Assembly: GCF_001940455.1 (NCBI RefSeq)
Contig: NZ_MKQR01000016.1
Location: 403,125-467,124, forward strand
Reading direction: 5' to 3'
Source: Actinokineospora bangkokensis
Lineage (GTDB): Bacteria > Actinomycetota > Actinomycetes > Mycobacteriales > Pseudonocardiaceae
Length of the DNA stretch: 64,000 bases
The notes below the pieces were generated by a model, which saw only the letters and a program-made list of their open reading frames with translations, was not told where the DNA came from and did not search any database. This document shows positions 56,771 to 64,000 of the stretch, in pieces (within the stretch, counting starts at the first letter, position 1; each line of letters opens with the position of its first letter). The translations under genes were made by a program, and so were the position numbers.

Positions 56771-57448
56771 CTAAGCGTGGTGCCACGCCGCCGTTCCCCG
56801 CGCGGCCAGCGCCGCCGCGACCGCCACGACGAGGACGAGGAGCAGGGCCAGCAGCAGCGCCCAGGCGAGGGCGGCGTGCAGGACGACCAGCGCCCCCACC
56901 ACCGCTCCGCCGAACATCGACAGCACGGCCAGCAGCCGCCGCACGGCCTGCGCCCGGTCGCCGCCGCGCACGTCGGCGGCGATGCCGGTGAGCGTCATGG
57001 TGAGGACGGTCGTGGTCAGGTCCGGCACGCCCAGCGCCCGCACCACCGCGTTCTGCCCGCCCATCGCGCAGGCCAGCAGCGCCGCCGCGCCGACGAGCAC
57101 GGGTGTGCCCGACGACAGCGACACCAGCAGCAGCGCGACCGCGAGCAGCACCACCTCCGCCGCCGCGCACCCCGCGAGCAGCCTGCCGCGGTGGCCGCCC
57201 GCCAGGCCCACCGCGCGCCCAGCGAGGAACGAGCCGACCAGGAAGCCGAGCAGCGCGGCGGCCGAGGCGGCCAGCGAGAAGCCGGGGACCCCGGCGATGG
57301 CGAAGCCGACGAACACGACGTTGCCGGTCATGTTGGCGACGAAGACCCGGCCGAGGCCGAGGATGCTGACCGCGTCCACCACGCCGGTGGCCGCGGTCAG
57401 CACGAGCAGCAGGTGCGGCAGGGGTCCGTGCCCGCGTGTGGTGGTCAC
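56771..57448 (-). CDS. YoaK/DUF1275 family membrane protein
   Basis: A 225-residue protein with six predicted membrane segments. The family patterns ATGVVDAVSILGLGRVFVANMTGNVVF and CAMGGQNAVVRALGVPDLTTTVLTMTLTG are clear. DUF1275 proteins are widespread, of unknown function, and possibly transport-related. GTG or ATG near 57448 starts the gene; its stop lies 126 bases from the basic membrane protein and it is 25 bases downstream of the quinone oxidoreductase-like gene, so read-through from that gene is possible. Confidence 0.88.
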   Translation of the reverse strand: MTTTRGHGPLPHLLLVLTAATGVVDAVSILGLGRVFVANMTGNVVFVGFAIAGVPGFSLAASAAALLGFLVGSFLAGRAVGLAGGHRGRLLAGCAAAEVVLLAVALLLVSLSSGTPVLVGAAALLACAMGGQNAVVRALGVPDLTTTVLTMTLTGIAADVRGGDRAQAVRRLLAVLSMFGGAVVGALVVLHAALAWALLLALLLVLVVAVAAALAARGTAAWHHA

Positions 57449-57473
57449 CCCGCCATCCTGCCCGCTCGGCGGC

Positions 57474-58466
57474 TCACCAGCCCTCGACGACCACCTTGCC
57501 GACCATCCCGGAGCCCTCCACGGCCCGGTGCGCGGCCCGCAGGGTGTCCGGGGAGATGGGGCCGAGCCGCTGGGTCAGCGTGGTGCGCAGGGTGCCCGCG
57601 TCCACCAGGCGGGCCACCTCGTCGAGCAGCTCGCGCTGCGCGGTGCTCTCCGGGTCGTGCAGCGGGCGGGTGAACATCAGCTCCCAGGTCCAGGTCTGGC
57701 TCTTGGCCTTCAGCGGCAGCGTGTCGAGCCCCTCGGGCTCGTCGATGGCCACGACCTGCCCGCCGACGCCCATGATCTGCGCGAACGTCTCGACGTTGCC
57801 CGCGGAGAACGGCGAGAACACCCAGTCCACGCCGGAGACCGCCGAGCGCAGCTCGCGGTGGTCGACCACGGAGTGCGCGCCGAGGTCGAGCGCCCACCGC
57901 CGGGACTCCGGGCGCGAGGCGGTGGCCACCACGGTGACCCCGGTCAGCGCCCTGGCCAGCTGGATGACCATGGACCCGACGCCGCCCGCGCCCGCGACCA
58001 CGAGCAGGGTGCCGGTGCTGTCGGCGGTGAGGCGCATGCGGTCGAACAGGGTCTCCCAGGCGGTGATCGCGGTCAGCGGCAGCGCCGCGGCCTCCGCGAA
58101 GTCCAGGGTGGCTGGCTTGTGGCCGACGATGCGCTCGTCGACCAGGTGGAGGCGGGCGTTGGTGCCGGGGCGGGCGATCGAACCCGCGTAGTAGACCTCG
58201 TCGCCGACGGCGAACGCCCCGACCCGCTCGCCCGCGGCGACCACCACCCCGGCCGCGTCGTAGCCGAGCACCTTCGGGGCGTCGCCGTCGAAGGAGGAGC
58301 GGACCTTGTGGTCGGCGGGGTTCACCGACACCGCGCGCACCTCGACCAGCAGGTCGTGCGGGCCCGGGGCGGGCAGGTCCAGGTCGACCTCGACGAAGGA
58401 GTCGGGGTCGTCGACGGTGCCCGGGCGCAGGGCGGCGACGGCGCGGGTGGTGTTCGGTGTGCTCAT
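57474..58466 (-). CDS. Zinc-type alcohol dehydrogenase-like quinone oxidoreductase (QorA-like)
   Basis: A 330-residue MDR enzyme. The GroES half has VNPADHKVRSSF and VLGYDAAGVVV; the Rossmann half carries VVAGAGGVGSMVIQLA. No zinc ligands remain, as in NADPH:quinone reductases. It is divergent from an HxlR regulator with N-terminal cysteines. This arrangement equals the Corynebacterium qorA-qorR pair, where quinones or diamide oxidise the regulator and induce the reductase. ATG 58466. Confidence 0.9.
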   Translation of the reverse strand: MSTPNTTRAVAALRPGTVDDPDSFVEVDLDLPAPGPHDLLVEVRAVSVNPADHKVRSSFDGDAPKVLGYDAAGVVVAAGERVGAFAVGDEVYYAGSIARPGTNARLHLVDERIVGHKPATLDFAEAAALPLTAITAWETLFDRMRLTADSTGTLLVVAGAGGVGSMVIQLARALTGVTVVATASRPESRRWALDLGAHSVVDHRELRSAVSGVDWVFSPFSAGNVETFAQIMGVGGQVVAIDEPEGLDTLPLKAKSQTWTWELMFTRPLHDPESTAQRELLDEVARLVDAGTLRTTLTQRLGPISPDTLRAAHRAVEGSGMVGKVVVEGW

Positions 58467-58484
58467 GCCGGCACCGTATGCCGG

Positions 58485-58499
58485 GGGTACTGGTTACCC
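58485..58499. promoter_or_regulatory. Candidate HxlR operator
   Basis: GGGTA, five bases, TACCC, inside the 65-bp gap between the divergent oxidoreductase and regulator genes. A second TTACC lies 15 bases on (58513-58517). The spacing fits two adjacent HxlR/QorR binding sites covering both promoters. Confidence 0.55.
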
Positions 58500-58531
58500 G
58501 CAACGGATGTTAGTTACCGAAGGGAACTGTC

Positions 58532-58897
58532 GTGGTCAGCACCCATCCCCGCCACTCGCTGTGCACCCCGGGCGACGTCTACCGCGCCGACTGCCCGTGC
58601 CGGGGCCTGCTCGACCTGCTCGCCGACAAGTGGAGCGCGCTGGTGCTCGGCGCGCTGGAGACCGGCCCGCTGCGCTTCGGCGCGCTGAAAGCGCGGTTGC
58701 AGGGGATCAGCCCCAAGGTGCTCACCGCCGTGCTGCGGCGGCTGGAGGACGCCGAACTGCTCTCCCGCACCGTTTACCCGGCCGTGCCGCTGCACGTGGA
58801 ATACGAATTGACCGAATTGGGGTATGACGCGTGCGTGCCGCTCGCCGCGCTGCGCCGCTGGGTGGAGGCCAACGTGGAACGCTTCCCCGCCCGGTGA
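58532..58897 (+). CDS. HxlR-family redox-responsive regulator (QorR-like)
   Basis: A 121-residue winged-helix regulator of HxlR/DUF24 type: DKWSALVLGALETGPLRFGALKARLQGISPKVLTAVLRRLE spans the DNA-binding domain, and YPAVPLHVEYELTELG follows. Cysteines 11, 21 and 23 near the N-terminus match the position of redox-sensing Cys in YodB, CatR and QorR. It probably represses the divergent reductase gene and itself until oxidised or alkylated. GTG 58532 follows GAAGGGA. Confidence 0.9.
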   Translation: MVSTHPRHSLCTPGDVYRADCPCRGLLDLLADKWSALVLGALETGPLRFGALKARLQGISPKVLTAVLRRLEDAELLSRTVYPAVPLHVEYELTELGYDACVPLAALRRWVEANVERFPAR

Positions 58898-59052
58898 TCG
58901 ACGACACCGCGCCCTGGTGGGAACGCCCGCGACGGCGAGCCGTATAAAGGGAGGTGCGTCCCCCACCGGTGCTCGGAATGGCCCAGGGGAACGCTTTGTC
59001 GTCAGGTCGAACGAATGCCTTTCACCGGTCATTCGAGAATCGCGGGGATCAG

Positions 59053-60258
59053 ATGCGCAAACCGGACAGGTTCGGCGTGCTCGGGGTGGCGCTCGCGGGC
59101 GCCCTGCTGCTGGCTGGCTGCTCGTCCGACGACGGCGGCGGTGCCCCCGCGGCCGCGGGCGGCCAGCAGGCGAACCCCTCGGCCTCGGCGGCCGCCGCCG
59201 CGGCCGAGGTGGCCGTGACGCCCGGTGACGGCGAGCAGGCCAACCCGACCACCCCCATCGTGGTGACCGCGAAGGAGGGCACGCTCGACTCGGTGACGGT
59301 CACCAACGCCAAGAAGGGCAGCGCGGTCAAGGGCGAGCTCTCGGCGGACAAGAAGACCTGGACCTCCGCGGAGGTGCTCGGCTACGCGGCGTCCTACCAG
59401 GTCAAGGCCACCGCCGTGAACACCGACGGGCAGCGGGTCGACCGCACCGCCACCGTCACCACCCTGTCCCCCAAGGCCCAGGCGTACCCGTCGTTCATCC
59501 CCGCCCCGAGCATCACCGACGTCGGCGTCGGCCAGCCGCTGGTGGTCAAGTTCGACCAGGACGTCACCGACAAGGCCGCCGCGGAGAAGGCGCTGAAGGT
59601 CACCTCGACCCCCGCGCAGACCGGCGGCTGGTACTGGCTGTCCAAGCGCGAGGTGCACTACCGCCCGCAGCAGTACTGGAAGGCGGGCACCACCATCGCC
59701 CTGCACGCGGCCATCTACGGCGTCGACCTCGGCGGCGGGGTCTACGGCCAGACCGACCGCGACCTGACGCTGAAGGTGCACGACGCGTGGGTGGCCAAGG
59801 CCGACGGCAACACCGAGCAGATGCAGGTCTTCCAGAACGGCTCGCTGGTCAAGACCATGCCGATCAGCATGGGCAAGGACGCCACCCCCACCCACCTGGG
59901 CGCGCACGTCATCTCCGACAAGAAGCAGAAGTACACGATGGACTCCTGCACCTACGGGGTCTGCCCGCCGGACCCCAAGGCCTACCGGTCGGACGAGAAC
60001 TTCGCGCTGCGCATCTCCAACGACGGCGAGTTCGTCCACGAGAACCCCAACAGCGTCGGCGCGCAGGGCAGCGCGAACGTCAGCCACGGCTGCATCAACC
60101 TCAACGCCGCCAACGCCTCCTGGTTCTTCGACCACTTCAACCTCGGTGACGTCGTCGAGGTCGCCAACTCCGGTGGTCCGCAGCTGCCCATCTACGACAC
60201 CTACGGCGACTGGGCGGTCTCCTGGGACGCCTGGCAGGCGGGGTCCGCGCTCAAGTAG
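59053..60258 (+). CDS. L,D-transpeptidase lipoprotein (LdtMt2-like)
   Basis: A 401-residue envelope enzyme. The lipobox LLLAGC places the lipidated Cys at 23, followed by a disordered Gly/Ala/Ser linker. Two Ig-like domains span about residues 60-245, then the YkuD catalytic domain with the catalytic Cys347 in SHGCINL and the distal His in EFVHENP. It makes 3-3 crosslinks between peptidoglycan stem peptides outside the membrane; relatives are the target of carbapenems. A C-terminal extension (WAVSWDAWQAG) packs on the active site in mycobacterial homologues. ATG 59053 follows GGGGAT. The promoter is probably the CCGTATAAAGG region near 58940. Confidence 0.95.
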   Translation: MRKPDRFGVLGVALAGALLLAGCSSDDGGGAPAAAGGQQANPSASAAAAAAEVAVTPGDGEQANPTTPIVVTAKEGTLDSVTVTNAKKGSAVKGELSADKKTWTSAEVLGYAASYQVKATAVNTDGQRVDRTATVTTLSPKAQAYPSFIPAPSITDVGVGQPLVVKFDQDVTDKAAAEKALKVTSTPAQTGGWYWLSKREVHYRPQQYWKAGTTIALHAAIYGVDLGGGVYGQTDRDLTLKVHDAWVAKADGNTEQMQVFQNGSLVKTMPISMGKDATPTHLGAHVISDKKQKYTMDSCTYGVCPPDPKAYRSDENFALRISNDGEFVHENPNSVGAQGSANVSHGCINLNAANASWFFDHFNLGDVVEVANSGGPQLPIYDTYGDWAVSWDAWQAGSALK

Positions 60259-60373
60259 CCCGGGGGCGGGGGTAGGTCTTCTCCTGGACCGGGGCCGCCG
60301 AGGGCACCCCTGTGGTCGGGGTCACCGCACACTGGACGGCGCGGTGACCCCGACGAGCACAGGAGCAAGCGCG

Positions 60374-61780
60374 ATGACCCGAACAGCCGTCCCCACCCTG
60401 TTCGTCCTGTTCGGTGGCACGGGCGACCTCGCCAAGCGCAAGCTGTTCCCCGGCCTCTACCGCCTCTACCGGCGCGGCCTGGTCCCCGGCGAGTTCCGCG
60501 TCATCGGCACCGGCCGCACCTCCCCCGGCGGGGACGAGGCCTACCGGGCGCTGCTGGAGGAGTGGGTCCGCAAGTTCGCGGGCGACGACTTCGACGACGC
60601 CGCCTGGGCCCGCTTCGCCGCCCGGATCACCTTCACCGCGTCCTCGGCGCAGGACGGGTGGGCGCTCGCCGCCCGCGTCCGCGCCGCGCAGGCCCAGCTC
60701 GGGCCCGGCGCGGAGACGGTGCTCTACCTGTCGGTGCCGCCGACCACGATGGAGCCGGTGGTGTCCATGCTGGGCCGCACCGGGCTGGCCGCGGGCGCCC
60801 GGCTGGTGCTGGAGAAGCCGTTCGGCAGCGACCTGGCCTCGGCCCGCTCGCTCAACGCCGCGCTGCACGGGGTGTTCGACGAGGACCGGCTGTTCCGCAT
60901 CGATCACTTCCTGGGCAAGGAGGCGGTGCAGAACATCCTCGCGTTCCGCTTCGCCAACGGCATGTTCGAGCCGCTGTGGAACCGCGACCGGATCGCCTAC
61001 GTGCAGATCGACGTCCCCGAGGTCATCGGCATCGAGGGCCGAGCGGCGTTCATGGAGTCCACCGGCACCTTCCGCGACATGGTGTGCACCCACCTGTTCC
61101 AGATGCTCGGGTTCCTCGCCCTGGAGCCGCCCGCGTCGCTGACCGCCGACGCGCTGCGCGAGGAGAAGCGCAAGGTGTTCGCCGCCGTGCGCGACATCGC
61201 CCCGCGCGACGTGGTGTTCGGCCAGTACGACGGCTACCGCGCCGAGGACGGCGTGGACCCGGCCTCGACGGTGGAGACCTTCGCCGCGGTGCGGGTGTGG
61301 GTGGACAACTGGCGCTGGCAGGGCGTGCCGTTCCTGCTGCGCACCGGCAAGGCGATGGCCGAGTCGCGGCGCACCATCACCCTGGGCCTGCACGAGCCCC
61401 CGACCCGGCTGTTCCCCTCGGCCGAGGGCACGCCGAACGAGCTGGTGTTCGACCTGTCCGACGACGCCAGGGTGCGGGTGGAGTTCCGGGTGAAGCGCCC
61501 GGGGCCGCGGCTGGAGGTGGGGCACGCGCAGCTGTCGCTGGACGTGTCGGAGGCCTTCCCCGGCGAGCAGGCGCTGGAGGCCTACGAGCGGCTGCTGCTC
61601 GACGTGCTCAACGACGATCGCACGCTGTTCACCTCCGCCGACGAGGTGGAGCGGTTGTGGGAGCTGAGCGACCCGGTGCTCGAAGGCGCGCCGAAGGTGC
61701 TGCCCTACCCGCGCGGTTCGTGGGGCCCGGACGCGGTGCGCGAGCTGGCCGGGGAGCGGGGCTGGCGCCTGCCCGAATGA
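60374..61780 (+). CDS. zwf: Glucose-6-phosphate dehydrogenase
   Basis: A 468-residue G6PD catalysing the first oxidative step of the pentose phosphate pathway. The dinucleotide motif FGGTGDLAKRKLFPGLY is at the N-terminus, and the active-site RIDHFLGKE (175-183, with His178 and Lys182) is intact. The ATG at 60374 follows AGGAGC. It stands alone, not in the usual actinobacterial tkt-tal-zwf-opcA-pgl order, so it is probably a second paralogue. It ends at a strong hairpin. Confidence 0.94.
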   Translation: MTRTAVPTLFVLFGGTGDLAKRKLFPGLYRLYRRGLVPGEFRVIGTGRTSPGGDEAYRALLEEWVRKFAGDDFDDAAWARFAARITFTASSAQDGWALAARVRAAQAQLGPGAETVLYLSVPPTTMEPVVSMLGRTGLAAGARLVLEKPFGSDLASARSLNAALHGVFDEDRLFRIDHFLGKEAVQNILAFRFANGMFEPLWNRDRIAYVQIDVPEVIGIEGRAAFMESTGTFRDMVCTHLFQMLGFLALEPPASLTADALREEKRKVFAAVRDIAPRDVVFGQYDGYRAEDGVDPASTVETFAAVRVWVDNWRWQGVPFLLRTGKAMAESRRTITLGLHEPPTRLFPSAEGTPNELVFDLSDDARVRVEFRVKRPGPRLEVGHAQLSLDVSEAFPGEQALEAYERLLLDVLNDDRTLFTSADEVERLWELSDPVLEGAPKVLPYPRGSWGPDAVRELAGERGWRLPE

Positions 61781-61788
61781 CCGCGCAC

Positions 61789-61833
61789 GCGGAAGGGGGG
61801 TGGCGCCGGGCTCCGGCGCCACCCCCCTTCCGC
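61789..61833. terminator. Strong bidirectional terminator between zwf and an RsbW-like gene
   Basis: A 19-bp perfect stem (61789-61807 with 61815-61833) and a seven-base loop. It fills the 59-bp gap between convergent genes. Confidence 0.9.
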
Positions 61834-61839
61834 GCGTCG

Positions 61840-62226
61840 TCAGGCCGCGGCGTCGCCGCAGGGCACGACCGCCCACACCGTCTTGCCCGTGCCGTTCGGC
61901 GTGCACCCCCAGGCCAGGGCGAGGTTGTCCACCAGGAACATGCCGCGGCCGGTGATGGCGTCGACGTCCTTGGGCTTGACCACCGGCTCGGCGGGGTTGC
62001 TGTCGTCGACCTCGACGCGCAGCGTGCCGGGGCGGGCGGTGCGCCCCACGCGGATGCCCTGCAACCCGCCGCCGTGCTCCTTGGCGTTGGCCAGGAACTC
62101 CCCGCACACCAGGTGCAGCACGTCCAGGTCGGCCGCGGCGCCCGGGAGCCGGGCGGCCAGCTCCCTGCGCAGCGCGGCCGCGGCGGGCACCGAGGGCGCC
62201 TTCTCCTCCAGCACCAGCTCCGTCAT
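61840..62226 (-). CDS. RsbW-like ATP-binding protein
   Basis: A 128-residue HATPase_c_2 protein. The N box is degenerate (LVCGEFLANAKEHGGG); the G1-like VEVDDSN and the G2-like TGRGMFLVDNLALAWG follow. It belongs to the large actinomycete group of ATP-binding regulators that act as anti-sigma or partner kinases. ATG 62226 is preceded by GAGGGGGGAA. No target gene is adjacent; the gene converges with zwf across a terminator. The 62227-62618 gap holds no other gene I can support. Confidence 0.87.
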   Translation of the reverse strand: MTELVLEEKAPSVPAAAALRRELAARLPGAAADLDVLHLVCGEFLANAKEHGGGLQGIRVGRTARPGTLRVEVDDSNPAEPVVKPKDVDAITGRGMFLVDNLALAWGCTPNGTGKTVWAVVPCGDAAA

Positions 62227-62618
62227 CGCCAGTTCCCCCCTCATCTGCTGACCAGGTCGTCGGTCGGGGTGTCCTGCCCCGGCGGCGCCTTCCGGCATGC
62301 CTCCTCCTCCGGGCTTGCGCGGAGCCCGTCCCCCCGGGCGGGCCGCCGCTCCCGGGTGCCCCGCCGCGCCGCTCGCGGGCCACCGGCACCCGCACTGTTA
62401 CTACCCCCGCGCCAGACGGGTGTCACACCGGCCGCGGCGAAAACCGTTTCACGTCCGGGTGTTCCGTTGTCCCGCGGCGCGCAGCGCGGCGCCCGGCGTT
62501 GTCCGCCGCTGAGCGTTCCCGACCCCGCGGAGCGCCGTTGACCAGGCCGGGGGCAACGCTTAGCACATCGTTGGTGACACACCGCGTGATCGCCCACGAT
62601 CGGGGGTATTCACCAGTC

Positions 62619-63056
62619 ATGACTTCGCCCCACGGGGATCGTCGCCCCTCGCACGACGACCTCGCCGCCGGGTTGCGCGGCTACCTCCAGCTGGTCGCCG
62701 ACCTGGTCGGGGCCGACCACCGGGCGGGCATCACCGACGTCGGGTCGGTGGCCTCCGCCGTGCTGCCGCTGCCGCAGCGGCTGACCTGGTTCCCCGAGCG
62801 CGGGCTGGTGCTCGGCTGGGACGAGGAGCACGGCTGGTCGGCCCAGCTCGACGCCGCCGACGGCGTGGAGCTGCTGCCGGTGTCCTACCTGGGGGTGGAC
62901 GCGCTGCCCACGCCCCGGGTGGTGGCCTGGTTCCTCAAGGACCTGCTCGCGGGCGGCGACCCCGGCTCGCCCTACCCGCCCGCCATGCGCGACCGGGGTG
63001 AGGGCGACGACTTCGAGGAGCGGTTGATCGCCTACGCCACCCACTCCGACCGCTGA
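62619..63056 (+). CDS. DUF6292-like protein
   Basis: A 145-residue soluble protein. The layout (an N-terminal helix LAAGLRGYLQLVADLVGA, strands WFPERGLVLGWDEEHGWSAQL and ELLPVSYLG, then a C-terminal helix PRVVAWFLKDLLAG) resembles the actinobacterial DUF6292 family of unknown function. Such genes are common in Pseudonocardiales, often in multiple copies. ATG 62619 has GGGGGT about ten bases upstream. The 72-base gap to the next gene could allow co-transcription with the phosphatase. Confidence 0.65.
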   Translation: MTSPHGDRRPSHDDLAAGLRGYLQLVADLVGADHRAGITDVGSVASAVLPLPQRLTWFPERGLVLGWDEEHGWSAQLDAADGVELLPVSYLGVDALPTPRVVAWFLKDLLAGGDPGSPYPPAMRDRGEGDDFEERLIAYATHSDR

Positions 63057-63127
63057 GGCCACCGCGGGTGCCGCGCCCGCTGCCGCCGCTGACGACTGGC
63101 GGCGGCGCGAGCGGGTACAACGGCGGC

Positions 63128-64000
63128 ATGAGGTTGGGTGTCATCGACGTCGGGTCCAACGCCGCGCAACTTCTCGTGGTGGACGCCCACCCCGGCTCGG
63201 CGCCGCTGGCGTCCTACGCGTTCAAGCGGCCCACGGTGCTGGCCGAGGAGATCGACGCCGACGGCGCCCTCTCGGCCGAGGGCATCCGCCGGGTGGTGCG
63301 GGCGATGGCCTCGGTGGTCGGCCGGGCGCGCTCGCTGGACGTCGGGGAGCTGTTCGTCTTCGCCACCTCCGCGGTGCGCGACGCGGCCAACCGCGACGAG
63401 GTGGTCGCCGCGGTGCGCGAGGCGACCGGCCTGCGCCCGCAGTTCCTCACCGGCGAGGACGAGGCGCGCCTGACCTACCACGCCGCGCACCGCTGGTACG
63501 GCTGGTCGGCCGGGCGCCTGCTGCTGCTCGACATCGGCGGCGGCACGCTGGAGGTGGTGCTCGGCCGCGACGCCGAGCCGGAGCTGGCGATGTCGCTGCC
63601 GCTGGGGGCGGGCCGGATGACCCGGCGCTTCCTGCACTCCGACCCGCCCACCGGCAAGCAGCTGCGCAAGCTCGGCAAGCACGTGCGCACCGGGCTGCGC
63701 GAGGCGGTGGAGCGGCTGCGCTGGGAGGGCGCCTTCGACCGGGCGGTCGCCACGTCGAAGACGTTCAAGCAGCTGGCCAGGCTGGCGGGGGCGGCCCCGC
63801 AGAGCGCGGGCCCGCTCGCCCGCCGCTCGCTCACCGTCGAGGCGCTCGACCACTGGATCCCGGAGCTGGCCAAGCGCACCAGGGCGCAGCGGGCGGCGCT
63901 GCGCGGGGTGTCCCCGTCGCGCGCCGGCCAGGTCGTGGCCGGGGCCGCGGTGGCGCGCGAGCTGATGGTGGCGCTGGACGTGCGCGAGGTGGACATCTGC
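63128..64000 (+). CDS. Ppx/GppA exopolyphosphatase family, 3' end outside window
   Basis: The first 291 residues of a phosphatase of the ASKHA fold. The phosphate-1 motif GVIDVGSNAAQLLVVDA is at the N-terminus, the CONNECT/phosphate-2 motif LLLLDIGGGTLEVVLG is near residue 137, and FATSAVRDAANRDE and TGEDEARLTYHAA lie between. The family hydrolyses terminal phosphates of polyphosphate or the gamma phosphate of pppGpp. ATG 63128 is the likely start. The open frame continues to the window edge, so the C-terminus is not visible. Confidence 0.92.
   Translation, partial: MRLGVIDVGSNAAQLLVVDAHPGSAPLASYAFKRPTVLAEEIDADGALSAEGIRRVVRAMASVVGRARSLDVGELFVFATSAVRDAANRDEVVAAVREATGLRPQFLTGEDEARLTYHAAHRWYGWSAGRLLLLDIGGGTLEVVLGRDAEPELAMSLPLGAGRMTRRFLHSDPPTGKQLRKLGKHVRTGLREAVERLRWEGAFDRAVATSKTFKQLARLAGAAPQSAGPLARRSLTVEALDHWIPELAKRTRAQRAALRGVSPSRAGQVVAGAAVARELMVALDVREVDIC

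Overview
This window is very GC-rich DNA with frequent GTG starts, GGAGG-type ribosome binding sites, many four-base stop/start overlaps, an Lsr2 gene, a two-domain geosmin synthase, part of a conservon (CvnA/CvnB-like) and a DUF6292-like gene. Together these point to a filamentous actinomycete chromosome. Pseudonocardiales (Actinosynnema, Saccharothrix or Lentzea type) is my best guess, but that is inference. I see no rRNA, tRNA, CRISPR array, phage or insertion sequence.

1-10.7 kb is a dense patch of small catabolic or stress-response modules: aldo/keto reductases, SDRs, alpha/beta hydrolases with an Asp nucleophile and a quinone oxidoreductase. They are interleaved with TetR, MerR and XRE regulators. 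Three divergent pairs share a clear inverted-repeat operator. One further divergent SDR/TetR pair has been destroyed by a deletion that removed both 5' ends (junction near 2.82 kb). 10.7-24.1 kb holds a 28-residue-repeat protein, a FAD monooxygenase and a P450 facing each other, a PQQ-propeller membrane protein, TetR and MarR regulators with a multidrug MFS pump, a secreted subtilase fused to a B-lectin domain, an RsbW-like kinase, a CHASE3-type histidine kinase and a secreted cutinase/polyester hydrolase.

24.1-36.4 kb holds a C-rich, quadruplex-prone spacer, a YbjN-like protein, an acyl-CoA ligase, a cytosolic 5'-nucleotidase, a cold-shock/MOSC pair, and a six-gene operon: a two-component system followed by four uncharacterised envelope proteins, one with a duplicated WDxxWH motif. 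An amidohydrolase and lsr2 follow. 36.6-42.4 kb is one operon on the minus strand: an NMT1/TauA-like lipoprotein, two permeases, a homocitrate/isopropylmalate-synthase-like enzyme and aconitase-type large and small subunits. It has no transporter ATPase and no oxidative-decarboxylation dehydrogenase.

42.9-53.5 kb starts with a CvnA-like sensor kinase and a CvnB-like roadblock protein (CvnC and CvnD are absent). An Fe(II)/2-oxoglutarate amino-acid-hydroxylase-like enzyme and a FAD/NAD(P) protein follow, then an isochorismatase-fold hydrolase, a cytokinin-dehydrogenase-like oxidase and geosmin synthase. 53.8-64 kb holds an MFS transporter, a methyltransferase with a His-rich N-terminus, two membrane proteins, a QorR/QorA-like pair, an L,D-transpeptidase lipoprotein, a stand-alone glucose-6-phosphate dehydrogenase, a second RsbW-like kinase, a DUF6292-like protein and the start of a Ppx/GppA exopolyphosphatase that runs off the end.

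The strongest candidates for undescribed biology are the two-component/WDxxWH envelope operon, the chain-elongation-plus-transport operon, and the oxygenase/flavoprotein pair attached to a partial conservon.
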